In this document: piece by piece, positions 1-8,428 of the stretch
Layout of the letters: every line of letters starts with the position of its first letter
Position numbering within the stretch: the first letter of the stretch is position 1
Assembly (NCBI GenBank): GCA_024103355.1
Contig: JAGFIU010000042.1
Location: 54,402-118,401 of the forward strand
Origin: Bacteroidota bacterium
GTDB taxonomy: Bacteria > Bacteroidota > Bacteroidia > NS11-12g > UBA955
Reading direction: 5' to 3'
Length of the DNA stretch: 64,000 nucleotides
Program-made: the position numbers and the translations under genes
Notes under the pieces: model-generated
Seen by the model: the letters and a program-made list of their open reading frames with translations, nothing else
Databases searched by the model: none
What the model was told of the DNA's origin: nothing

Positions 1-1
1 G

Positions 2-1774
2 TTTGTTATTAATGAACTTTTAGAAAATTCTTATTCGACAGTTTCAAATGGTTTTGAGTTGTTAGGAGGAGGAACACAATTATTTAATGATAACGGAGAA
101 TGGTATTTTATGAAACAAAACTTCTCCAAGGAGTTTATTACTTTTAGGGCTTGGATTCAAGATGAACATGCCTGCAAATATTATGATACATTTAGAATTT
201 ATAAGACTTCGGGTTTGAAATTTTCTCAACTCAAAATTGGTACTTTTTGTATGTCGGAAAAGAAAGTAAACTTAATTGATTTGTTAGATTTGAAGGAGAA
301 TGACGGAATCTTTGAATCGATTGTTTATGGTGCAATTGAGAATAATAATATTCTAAATCTTTCCGCATTTACTCATCCAGGTACCTATGATATTTATTTT
401 ATCAGTTCCCCAAAATATTGTTCTAAAGTTACTACACTTCAGATTGAAATTGTTGCATCACCTGATATCTCTTGGATATCTAATCTAAATGATAAAGTAT
501 GTAAGAATAGTGATGTTGTTTCTTTAGGAGGAGAGGGACAAGGAGGAACTTGGACTGGAGTTGGTGTTACAGAAAATATTTTCAATCCACAAGTGCCTGA
601 AGTCGTTGCTGGACAAGATTATCAGTTGATTTATTATGTTCAGGAACCAATTTTAGGGTGTTCCTCAACTGATACTTTATTAATTCATGTCTATGATGCG
701 CCTTCTTTTGATCTCATATTTACTGATAGTGCAAAGAATCCAATTACAAAAGAAGCTTGTATAAATCAGTATGTTGCTATCGAAGTAAATAGTTTGTCTA
801 ATAGTCAAAATTACCCTCCAAATTTCAGATATAACATAGAAGTTAGCAAAGGTGTCCTTCATCCCAATTTTCGGTTACTTCCTGATAGTTTAGGAGGAGT
901 TCACAGAGTGAGCTTAGTTACAGAAAGCGATTTATGCCCGGATGTTTTTGATTACGATAGTATTAATTTTGAAAGACTCCCTTCAATATATGTCAATACT
1001 TCAGAAACTGAGTTTTGTGAGAATGATAAAGATATAACTATTGAATACTTCTCTGAGAATACAAATACTATTGATTGGTATTTGAATTGGTTGAAAGTTG
1101 GTGAATCAAATAATAGTAAAGGTGTTTTCCAGGTTAAGGATATCAAGAGCGGGTCATATATATTTAGTGCTAAATTATCAAATAACGTTTGCAAAAATGA
1201 GGTTGAATTAATTAATCCGATAGTAATTAATCCTGTTCCGGAACCTATTATATACGTTACACCAACTCAATATGTGCCTGTTGATATGCGATTTGTATCA
1301 ATAAGCGATAAAGGGAATTATCTGAGTCAAAAGATTGAAAGAACATGGACAATCGAGGGTGTTGTTTATGAAAATGTAAGTAGTTTAACGCATAGGATTC
1401 AGACAGAAAGTGGAGAAATTCCAATTAATTTATTTGTCAAGAACGAATTTGGGTGTTCTGCTGAGACAAAGAGCCTTCTTTATATTTCTCCACCGTTGGA
1501 TTTGTATATTCCTAATGCATTTAGCCCTGATGGTGTCGGTCCTGAGAGTAATAACACTTTTAAAGTAAACACCGAACATGTGAAAGATTTTAACATGGTT
1601 ATATATAATAAATGGGGTGCAGTAGTTTTCCACACAACTGACCCAACAAAAGGATGGGATGGGACCTTCTTAGGCGCTGAATTACCAAGTGATGTTTTTA
1701 TCTATTATATCAAAGTTGTAAATCAGTTAGGTGGAACACGAGAGTTCAGAGGTACAGTTACACTCTTGAGATAA
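2..1774 (+). CDS. Large secreted protein with T9SS type B (gliding-motility, CHU_C) C-terminal sorting domain, 5'-truncated
   Basis: The reading frame is open from the first in-frame base, so the true start lies left of the window; the TTG at 59 is not a convincing start. The visible part is beta-rich, with Ig/PKD-like segments and scattered cysteines. The last ~90 residues form a gliding-motility-associated C-terminal domain: a YIPNAFSPDGVG motif, then IYNKWG, a GWDGT segment and a final beta strand. Such domains direct export through the type IX secretion system and, in type B cargo, attachment at or release from the cell surface. PorD at 15660 belongs to the same secretion pathway. The cargo function (adhesin or other surface protein) is not readable. 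The frame ends in TAA just before a convergent minus-strand gene. Confidence 0.85.
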   Translation, partial: FVINELLENSYSTVSNGFELLGGGTQLFNDNGEWYFMKQNFSKEFITFRAWIQDEHACKYYDTFRIYKTSGLKFSQLKIGTFCMSEKKVNLIDLLDLKENDGIFESIVYGAIENNNILNLSAFTHPGTYDIYFISSPKYCSKVTTLQIEIVASPDISWISNLNDKVCKNSDVVSLGGEGQGGTWTGVGVTENIFNPQVPEVVAGQDYQLIYYVQEPILGCSSTDTLLIHVYDAPSFDLIFTDSAKNPITKEACINQYVAIEVNSLSNSQNYPPNFRYNIEVSKGVLHPNFRLLPDSLGGVHRVSLVTESDLCPDVFDYDSINFERLPSIYVNTSETEFCENDKDITIEYFSENTNTIDWYLNWLKVGESNNSKGVFQVKDIKSGSYIFSAKLSNNVCKNEVELINPIVINPVPEPIIYVTPTQYVPVDMRFVSISDKGNYLSQKIERTWTIEGVVYENVSSLTHRIQTESGEIPINLFVKNEFGCSAETKSLLYISPPLDLYIPNAFSPDGVGPESNNTFKVNTEHVKDFNMVIYNKWGAVVFHTTDPTKGWDGTFLGAELPSDVFIYYIKVVNQLGGTREFRGTVTLLR

Positions 1775-1814
1775 TTTCAGTCTTTATTAATAATCAGAAT
1801 TGAGTCACTCCAAT

Positions 1815-2501
1815 CTATCTGAAGTGTTCCCAAAATTGATTTTTGGGATAAGGAGTTTTAACCATAATTTTTTCCTTGGTAACAGGATGTTCAAACTCGA
1901 CCCTAAAGGCGTGAAGACAAACTGATTTATCTTGATTGGGCTTTTTAGCACCGTATTTTAGATCACCGATAATATAATTCCCATTCTTAAAGAGCTGTGC
2001 TCTGATTTGATGAAAACGACCTGTTTCTAATTCAACTTCTAAAAGGCTGTTGCCATTAAAGTGTTTCAACATTTTATAATGCAAAACTGCCGGTTTGGAA
2101 TTTGATTTTGGGGTATTGCTTAGTATGGCAATTCTTTTTTCACCATCTTTTCTGTGATAATGCGTTAGAGTTGCGGAGTCTTGTGCAGGGATGCCATTTA
2201 CAATTGCATGATAAACTTTCCTTACTTTTCTGTCTCTAAACATCTCGGTGAGCCTGCTCAAAGCTTTCCCCGTTTTTGCAAGAATAACAATCCCGGAAAC
2301 CGGTCTGTCAAGACGATGAACAAGTCCCAAATAAACATTGCCGGGTTTTGCATCTCGTTCTTTTATGAATCCTTTGATTACATCTAATACACTTGCATCT
2401 CCTGTCTTATCGCCTTGAACAGGTAATCCCGAAGGCTTGTTAAAAATGAGTACATGGTTGTCCTCATATAGAATTCTTTTTTTAATTTCCTTGAAGTCCA
2501 T
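1815..2501 (-). CDS. RluA-family pseudouridine synthase
   Basis: This 228-residue protein has the RluA-family active-site block LVHRLDRPVSGIVILAKT at about residues 61-78, with the catalytic Asp in HRLD. The downstream LETGRFHQIRAQL motif contacts RNA. It should isomerise uridine to pseudouridine in rRNA or tRNA. There is no N-terminal S4 domain, so it is the short single-domain type common in Bacteroidota; the exact target base cannot be assigned. The gene lies 3 bp after the murB stop on the same strand, so the two probably share a transcript. Confidence 0.88.
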   Translation of the reverse strand: MDFKEIKKRILYEDNHVLIFNKPSGLPVQGDKTGDASVLDVIKGFIKERDAKPGNVYLGLVHRLDRPVSGIVILAKTGKALSRLTEMFRDRKVRKVYHAIVNGIPAQDSATLTHYHRKDGEKRIAILSNTPKSNSKPAVLHYKMLKHFNGNSLLEVELETGRFHQIRAQLFKNGNYIIGDLKYGAKKPNQDKSVCLHAFRVEFEHPVTKEKIMVKTPYPKNQFWEHFR

Positions 2502-2504
2502 TAC

Positions 2505-3527
2505 TCAGATAATATTTACCTCGGGGATAATCTCAATTCCAAAAGTGTCAAAGACGGATTTTTTAATTTGAAGTGCTAATTCATATATCTCATTTCCTTT
2601 GGCCCCACCATAGTTTACCAGTACTAAGGACTGTTTTGCATGACTTCCGCAATTTCCCATACGTTTGCCTTTCCAACCGGTTTTTTCTATGAGCCATCCT
2701 GCTGCTACTTTGGTTAAGCCTTCACCCGCAGGGTAGCCTTTTAGGTCAGGATATTTTTTTTGTAATTTTTCAAATTGTTGGTTTGGAATAACAGGATTTT
2801 TAAAAAAACTTCCGGAATTACCAAGTTCTTTGGGATTGGGTAGTTTGCTTTGACGAATACGAATAACCGCTTCACTTATTTTTTGTGGATTGAGTGTTTC
2901 TGATGATACATTCATTTCGCTGAGCATTGCCTTGATATCTCCGTATTCTGTATGAAACACAGCTTTTTTATTTAACTTTAAAGTAACTGAATAGATAAAA
3001 TACTTGTTTTTGTATGTGTTTTTAAAGATGCTTTCTCTATATCCAAAATTACATTCATGGGCTGTGAAAGAAACAATGTTTCCGGTGGATAATTCTATTG
3101 CCTCTAATGAGTCGAATACTTCTTTTAGTTCTACTCCATAAGCTCCTATATTTTGCATGGGTGCAGCGCCAACCGTACCCGGAATAAGAGATAAGTTTTC
3201 GACTCCGGACCACCCTTGTTCCAACATCCACAAAACACTCTCATGCCAAATCTCACCCGACTTAAATTTAACCCAAACATGTTCGTCAGTTTCTTTTATT
3301 TTTTCTCTTCCCTGGATTTTGTTGATAATAACAAGCCCTTCATAGTCAGATGTAAAGAGCACATTGCTGCCTCCGCCTAAAATCAACTTTTGAATATTTT
3401 TGAATTCAGGATGATTCCAAACTTCAATAAATTCATTTTTTGTATTGACAATCGCCAATGCTTTTGATTTGACTTCTAATCCAAATGTTTGATAAGGTTT
3501 CAGAGAAACATCCTTAAGGATTTGCAT
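2505..3527 (-). CDS. murB: UDP-N-acetylenolpyruvoylglucosamine reductase MurB
   Basis: MurB is the FAD-dependent enzyme that reduces UDP-GlcNAc-enolpyruvate to UDP-MurNAc in peptidoglycan synthesis (cytoplasm). The 340 residues match the long (type I, E. coli-like) form. An FAD-binding segment LILGGGSNVLF lies near residue 48, followed by LSLIPGTVGAAPMQNIGAYG, which contacts the flavin. The C-terminal GNSGSFFKNP contains the catalytic Ser that protonates the substrate. It is followed at 3 bp by the pseudouridine synthase gene. Confidence 0.95.
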   Translation of the reverse strand: MQILKDVSLKPYQTFGLEVKSKALAIVNTKNEFIEVWNHPEFKNIQKLILGGGSNVLFTSDYEGLVIINKIQGREKIKETDEHVWVKFKSGEIWHESVLWMLEQGWSGVENLSLIPGTVGAAPMQNIGAYGVELKEVFDSLEAIELSTGNIVSFTAHECNFGYRESIFKNTYKNKYFIYSVTLKLNKKAVFHTEYGDIKAMLSEMNVSSETLNPQKISEAVIRIRQSKLPNPKELGNSGSFFKNPVIPNQQFEKLQKKYPDLKGYPAGEGLTKVAAGWLIEKTGWKGKRMGNCGSHAKQSLVLVNYGGAKGNEIYELALQIKKSVFDTFGIEIIPEVNII

Positions 3528-3634
3528 GGGACGAAATTAGAATAAAATAGCGCATACATTCGATTGAATTATTAACGATAGAGAATAAGGTTCGCTATTT
3601 ATAATCATCAAAGCCACAATATTGGCTTTCAATC

Positions 3635-4711
3635 TCAGTTAGGTTTAATATTTCCCATCAACCATAAGTCAGCCAAAACCAACCATGTTAATGCAGAAAC
3701 TATTGGTACTGCTCTGGGTACAACACATGGATCATGCCGCCCGCTTGCTGTTAATGTAATGGTATTCCCTGCTGTGTCAAGTGTTTGTTGTGGTTTACCT
3801 ATGGTAGAAACCGGTTTAAATGCAACGTCAAATATGATAGGCATACCATTACTTATTCCACCTTGTAACCCACCTGAAAAATTGGTTTTTGTTTTGAATT
3901 GAGAATCAACCGTTTGCCATTCATCGTTCACTTCTGAACCTTTTTTTGTGCTCATTTCAAATCCTCCTCCGAATTGTAAGCCTTTAACTGCATTGAGAGA
4001 AAAAATTGCTTGGCCGATTTTTGCTTGAAATTTTTCAAAAACAGGCTCTCCCAAACCAATAGGGCAATTTAGAATTTGAGTAGATACAATGCCTCCCAAA
4101 CTATCCTTGTCTTTTATAGCTTGTTCTATACTTTGTTGAATTGACATTGCTGTATCAGCATGAGGGCAACGCAATGGGTTTTTGCTTTCTCTTAATTGTT
4201 CTATACTAAGGTTGTCGGGAATTTTGTGAGTGTAGATTTGACTGACATAGCTAATAACTTCTATACCACTATTCTTGAGTAACTGTTCTGCAATGGCACC
4301 TGCTGCAACCCATCCAGCGGTTATTCTTGCAGAAGAACGTCCGCCCCCTCTGTGGTCTCGAATACCATATTTTTTTAAATAAGTAAAATCAGCATGTGAT
4401 GGACGAAATACGTTTTTTAGTTTGTCATAATCCTGAGGTTTCTGGTCTGTGTTGGGAATCCAGATTGATAGGGGAGAACCGGTTGATTTTCCTTCATAAA
4501 GACCGGATAAAATCTCAAATTGATCTGTTTCTTTTCTTGGACTAACAATATCTGAGCTACCCGGTTTTCGCTCATCTAATTTTTTTTGAATTTGCTCAAG
4601 GTCAATTTCAATATTTGCCGGAAGCCCGTCAATTACTACACCAATACCCGAGCCGTGTGATTCTCCAAAGGATATTATTTTGAATAGATTTCCTAAACTA
4701 TTGGATGCCAT
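3635..4711 (-). CDS. aroC: Chorismate synthase
   Basis: AroC converts EPSP to chorismate with reduced FMN, the last step of the shikimate pathway. The 358 residues are of standard length. Family signatures are visible: GESHGSGIGVVIDG near residue 16, RPSHADFTYLKKYG, DHRGGGRSSAR in the middle, and a C-terminal GRHDPCVVPRAVPIVSA. Its pathway partners aroB and aroA sit about 9 kb away in another minus-strand operon, so the pathway is split. A TAnnTTTG-type box (CAAAAATA on the plus strand, 4720-4727) lies just before the start. Confidence 0.96.
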   Translation of the reverse strand: MASNSLGNLFKIISFGESHGSGIGVVIDGLPANIEIDLEQIQKKLDERKPGSSDIVSPRKETDQFEILSGLYEGKSTGSPLSIWIPNTDQKPQDYDKLKNVFRPSHADFTYLKKYGIRDHRGGGRSSARITAGWVAAGAIAEQLLKNSGIEVISYVSQIYTHKIPDNLSIEQLRESKNPLRCPHADTAMSIQQSIEQAIKDKDSLGGIVSTQILNCPIGLGEPVFEKFQAKIGQAIFSLNAVKGLQFGGGFEMSTKKGSEVNDEWQTVDSQFKTKTNFSGGLQGGISNGMPIIFDVAFKPVSTIGKPQQTLDTAGNTITLTASGRHDPCVVPRAVPIVSALTWLVLADLWLMGNIKPN

Positions 4712-4765
4712 CTCAAGCGCAAAAATACGGATTGAATTGGTTCATTCTGTACTAAATACAACTTG

Positions 4766-6706
4766 TTACTTCTTTATTATTTCATAAATAAATTCTGTGC
4801 TATAACCATCCGTACCATAGGAACTCTGCCTGGCTGAAGCACCTCTAGAAGTTTGAAAGGTATTTTTGATTAAATTTTCTAATGGGTTGGCGTTTGCGCC
4901 TCGGGAATTAGTGCCCCCGCTTTCTACTGTTGGCTGTAAGTCCAAAGGAAATGGGGATGCAAAACCTTTTAAAGTCAACTTCTCATAGGGCTCGCTAAAT
5001 GAATATACACAACGCTTAAAAACATAAGTCTTGTTGGCGGGAATCATCCTTTCTTGATTATTCAATTGGCAATTTTGGTGAGGGAAGAATGAGGCTATTT
5101 CTCCTTTGCTATTAATTTCAACAATGCTGATATATAATGGATAGCTGCTTTTGTTTGTCACCTCTAACCACATTTGGTCTTTGCCCGGAATTACTTTTAA
5201 TACCTGGTCAGGAGAATTGTTTTGGTAGTTTTCAGAATTTATCGGAACCAAGCGAAATGAAAATTCATAGTTTTGATTGTTGAGCTGTAAGTTTTTTAAA
5301 TATTGCCCTTGGGCAAACTCGAAAATCTTCTTGCTCAGAATATTAATTTCAGATTCTCCTCTTGTTACTATAGTGTTATTTATGGTTTGCAAGTCACTTG
5401 TTACGGCTATATTATATGTTCCTTTGTTAAAAATAATGGTAATATCTGATTCCATTTGGTCTTGTACGATTTCTCCTAAATGGTTTTGATTCAAATAATT
5501 CTCTACTCCATCAATAATTTGTTGATTTTTTACTGATAAATCAAAGTAAACCTTAATAAACATGTCATCGTATGTGGGCTTGGTTACAAAAACCCATAGA
5601 TCTTTTTCAAGTTGTGATGTAATATCATTGTTTAGTGTGACAACCGATTCTGTATATTCGGCAGTGCTAATGGTTCCTTTTGCAAATGCTTTTGTAGAGT
5701 CAGGTTTAGCAGACCCGGCAGGCATTACAATAACCTCTGTTCCTTCAAACAATCCGTGTAATTTCCCGGCAGGAATGATGAGTGAGTTGAAGTTTTCAAT
5801 TTTCTTCACATTGAAATAAAGTTTTTGCGGACTGTAATTTCCACTAAAAATCTCAAAGTCAATATCGCCTTCAATCACAGGATTTTGGAAAGGAGCTACA
5901 ACTTGCATTTGAGCAAGAACTTTTGCAAATAATTGTCTGTATGTTGCATCTTTACCTAAATGAGCCATGGCTTGTGAGAATGAATAGCTTAGTGAGCCAC
6001 AGCCTTTATATTCGTAGTTTAATTCTTCAGCAGATGCTCCTGAAATCATAACAAAAGGAGCTGCATCCGGATTGATTTTTACATTTTCAATAATTCCACT
6101 AATCCCGTTCTCCTTTTTTGAATCAGTAACACTCCAGTCAGGAGGAACCAAAGCACCCCTGCCACCTCTGGCTTTTTGACCTCTTGACATTGAGCCTGAA
6201 TGACAACTGTCAAGGATAAAAAGCAACTGCCCGGTTTTGCCTAATTTGTTCCTAAGGTTAGCCATTATATTACCTAATTCGTCATCTCTTATATGATTTT
6301 GTCCTTGATATTTGTCGTTATACACAGCACAAGCATCATAGGGTACAAGCGCTTCATCCAAGCCGTCTGCTTCATCTCCATTGTCATCAAAAATCTGTTG
6401 CCCATGACCGGAATAATGAATAACTACAATATCCCCTTTTTTAATTTTTGCCTGAAGATTAGTGAGGGCATTTATAATTCCCTTTTTTGTAGCTGCACTA
6501 TCCAGAATGATTGTGATATCATTTTGTGAAAATCCTTGGCTTAACAATGCGTCTTTAATCAAAGGTACGTCATTGGACGAACTGATTTTGCCCCATTGTG
6601 TCTCAGTTGGATAATCACCAATGGCAATAATCAGTGCATATTTTTTGGCAAAAGCGCCTATTCCACAATAAAATATTAGCAATATGAGGATACTTATTTT
6701 TCTCAT
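4766..6706 (-). CDS. Exported metacaspase-like (peptidase C14) protein with C-terminal DUF4384-like domain
   Basis: I chose the ATG at 6706. It is followed by a signal peptide (MRKISILILLIFYCGIGAFA), and the promoter box at 6748-6755 overlaps the upstream start candidate at 6748. In this numbering the caspase fold occupies about residues 22-280, with the catalytic dyad His101 (HYSGHG) and Cys168 (DSCHSG). The acidic DGLDE segment between them is typical of Arg/Lys-specific metacaspases. Directly after the catalytic Cys come SRG (R175) and two further Arg-Gly sites (R180, R183), which could be autoprocessing sites. The region ~500-590 resembles DUF4384, often found with caspase domains. The tail carries NSRGAN (R602) and TSRGAS (R621). 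It is divergent from the S1C protease gene. Substrates are unknown; a role in envelope proteolysis or regulated cell death is inference. Confidence 0.82.
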   Translation of the reverse strand: MRKISILILLIFYCGIGAFAKKYALIIAIGDYPTETQWGKISSSNDVPLIKDALLSQGFSQNDITIILDSAATKKGIINALTNLQAKIKKGDIVVIHYSGHGQQIFDDNGDEADGLDEALVPYDACAVYNDKYQGQNHIRDDELGNIMANLRNKLGKTGQLLFILDSCHSGSMSRGQKARGGRGALVPPDWSVTDSKKENGISGIIENVKINPDAAPFVMISGASAEELNYEYKGCGSLSYSFSQAMAHLGKDATYRQLFAKVLAQMQVVAPFQNPVIEGDIDFEIFSGNYSPQKLYFNVKKIENFNSLIIPAGKLHGLFEGTEVIVMPAGSAKPDSTKAFAKGTISTAEYTESVVTLNNDITSQLEKDLWVFVTKPTYDDMFIKVYFDLSVKNQQIIDGVENYLNQNHLGEIVQDQMESDITIIFNKGTYNIAVTSDLQTINNTIVTRGESEINILSKKIFEFAQGQYLKNLQLNNQNYEFSFRLVPINSENYQNNSPDQVLKVIPGKDQMWLEVTNKSSYPLYISIVEINSKGEIASFFPHQNCQLNNQERMIPANKTYVFKRCVYSFSEPYEKLTLKGFASPFPLDLQPTVESGGTNSRGANANPLENLIKNTFQTSRGASARQSSYGTDGYSTEFIYEIIKK

Positions 6707-6747
6707 TTTAGTTTTGATTATTTCTCCTCGAGTGGTAAATAGTGCCA

Positions 6748-6755
6748 CAAATCTA
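6748..6755 (-). promoter_or_regulatory. Promoter -7 box of the caspase gene
   Basis: The plus strand reads CAAATCTA, i.e. TAGATTTG on the minus strand, matching the Bacteroidota TAnnTTTG box. The expected transcript start near 6740 leaves a leader of about 35 nt before the ATG at 6706 and excludes the upstream start candidate. No clear -33 box is visible. Confidence 0.5.
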
Positions 6756-6964
6756 AATCAAATTTTTTTTTAATTGAACATGATGTTTGTTTTGGATGAA
6801 AACAAAAACAAATTATGACAAGATTGATATGCTTTTATCATTGATATAGTGGTGTTTCAGAGATTTATTGAAGTTGTATTATAAATACTTAATTGCCACC
6901 AACAGCGACAACATTGGATTTCTAATTGAGTTTTACATTCGAGGTTTTATAGAGGATTAAATAT

Positions 6965-6972
6965 TATTTTTG
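6965..6972 (+). promoter_or_regulatory. Promoter -7 box of the S1C protease gene
   Basis: TATTTTTG matches TAnnTTTG and lies 21 bp before the ATG at 6994. The caspase promoter faces the other way about 210 bp upstream, so the intergenic region 6756-6964 is a divergent control region. I see no further recognisable operator in it. Confidence 0.45.
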
Positions 6973-6993
6973 TCAATTCAATTTTCATTCACC

Positions 6994-8424
6994 ATGAAGA
7001 ATATAGTAACTTCTTTGCTTGCAGGTGTTGTATTTTTTTACTCAAGCACTGTTTATGCACAAACACCAACAAATAAAATAGAGAATGCACTCAGTGCTGT
7101 TGTTACGGTTACAGTTGAGAAAGTAATGACAGCCGGCAAAGCATTGATGGGATTTCGCGGTAAAATATCAGAGGAAGCATATCAGAAGTCTTTAGAACTA
7201 TCCGATGCGGTTTCCACCGGCTCCGGTTTTATAATAGAAAAAAATGGGAAGAAATATATTATTACCAATGCACATGTAGTAGAGGATGCTTCCGATGAAG
7301 ATGGAAGTATTTATATTTATACTTTTACAAGAAAGAAGTATGAGGTTAAAGTGTTGGGAGGAGATTCTTTCTATGATTTGGCTGTTCTTGAATTTGTAGA
7401 TAAGCCGGGAGCGGAACTTCAGACATTGTCTTTTTCTCCTGTATTGCCGGCAATCGCAACGAAAGTGTATGCAATAGGAAATCCATTGGGTGAATATCCA
7501 TATACTGTTACTGATGGTATTGTGAGTGCAGTTAATAGAGTTAGAGGAGGCACGACAGGGAAATACGGTTTTATTCAAACAACAGCCACTCTTATTTGGG
7601 GAAATAGTGGCGGGCCTTTGATTAATGAGGAAGGACTGGTGGTAGGGATTAATTCACAGATTGCTTTTGCAGATGCACCTGACGGTACTTCATTTCAGAT
7701 GCAACAAATAAATTTTGCTTTAGAATCTACTTTAGCAATGAAATTGGTGGATGATATTATTCAAAAAGGAAAACCTGTTAGAGCATATTTAGGGATTGAA
7801 CTCAAACAAAGATGGAGAATGGGCAAAACCAAAAATGGCTGGGGTTTGAGTAGTCAGATTGATGAACTTCCGATAATTTCTCAACTTACTCCCGGCACTG
7901 ATGCTGCGATAAAATTAAGTACATACATTGGTTGGACAATAGCCGGAGTCAATGGAGTAGAGGTTAGAAATCTTGAAGAAACTTTAGGAGAATTTGAGAA
8001 AATTAAACCCGGTGAAATTGTCAAATTACGTATGTATAACAAAGGTGCTTATTTAGATGCAAGTGTTAAGTCAACTGAGTTGACAACAGTTCATTTGGAA
8101 AAATTAGCAAGTATGGTTTTGCAAAAAATACCCAATTTCAGGGTGGATTTGAATTCTCCTCAAGTGAAAGTGTATTTTGAAGATAAAACTCGCTTGGGAA
8201 ATTCGGCAGTAGGGTATTATTTGACAAGTGGAGGTTCTTCTTCTAAAGATCTGTGGCGTATTACCACTTTGGCGGATTTAGGAACTTTGCTTCGTATCTA
8301 TGGAATGAGAGGAGGGGTTGAATATGTTTTTGTTTCTGAAAATGATTATAACAATACTCCCAAAACATATAACCAATATTTTGGTGAAAAAGATGATATC
8401 TTTCAAACGATGTTGTGGTACTGA
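6994..8424 (+). CDS. Exported trypsin-like serine protease (S1C, Deg/HtrA-like) with PDZ-like region
   Basis: The ATG at 6994 begins a signal peptide (MKNIVTSLLAGVVFFYSSTVYAQ); the upstream TTG candidate at 6970 overlaps the promoter box. The mature protein has a trypsin fold with catalytic triad His94 (TNAHVVE), Asp128 (SFYDLAVLEF) and Ser205 (GNSGGPL), all intact. A PDZ-like segment starts around residue 262 (RAYLGIEL). The last ~110 residues form a domain I do not recognise. Ordinary DegP proteins are housekeeping chaperone-proteases. This one differs by its unrelated C-terminus and its position between a caspase and a CHAT protease. It converges on the CHAT gene, with 4 bp between the stop codons. 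Confidence 0.85.
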   Translation: MKNIVTSLLAGVVFFYSSTVYAQTPTNKIENALSAVVTVTVEKVMTAGKALMGFRGKISEEAYQKSLELSDAVSTGSGFIIEKNGKKYIITNAHVVEDASDEDGSIYIYTFTRKKYEVKVLGGDSFYDLAVLEFVDKPGAELQTLSFSPVLPAIATKVYAIGNPLGEYPYTVTDGIVSAVNRVRGGTTGKYGFIQTTATLIWGNSGGPLINEEGLVVGINSQIAFADAPDGTSFQMQQINFALESTLAMKLVDDIIQKGKPVRAYLGIELKQRWRMGKTKNGWGLSSQIDELPIISQLTPGTDAAIKLSTYIGWTIAGVNGVEVRNLEETLGEFEKIKPGEIVKLRMYNKGAYLDASVKSTELTTVHLEKLASMVLQKIPNFRVDLNSPQVKVYFEDKTRLGNSAVGYYLTSGGSSSKDLWRITTLADLGTLLRIYGMRGGVEYVFVSENDYNNTPKTYNQYFGEKDDIFQTMLWY

Positions 8425-8428
8425 TTTA

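Noticed and set aside
3610..3629. AAAGCC/GGCTTT hairpin after aroC as a terminator
   Set aside because: It has no T-run on the minus strand and only a six-base stem; support is too weak.
6706..6748. Longer N-terminus for the caspase protein starting at 6748
   Set aside because: The predicted -7 box at 6748-6755 overlaps this start, and the added 14 residues would precede a normal signal peptide. The ATG at 6706 is better.
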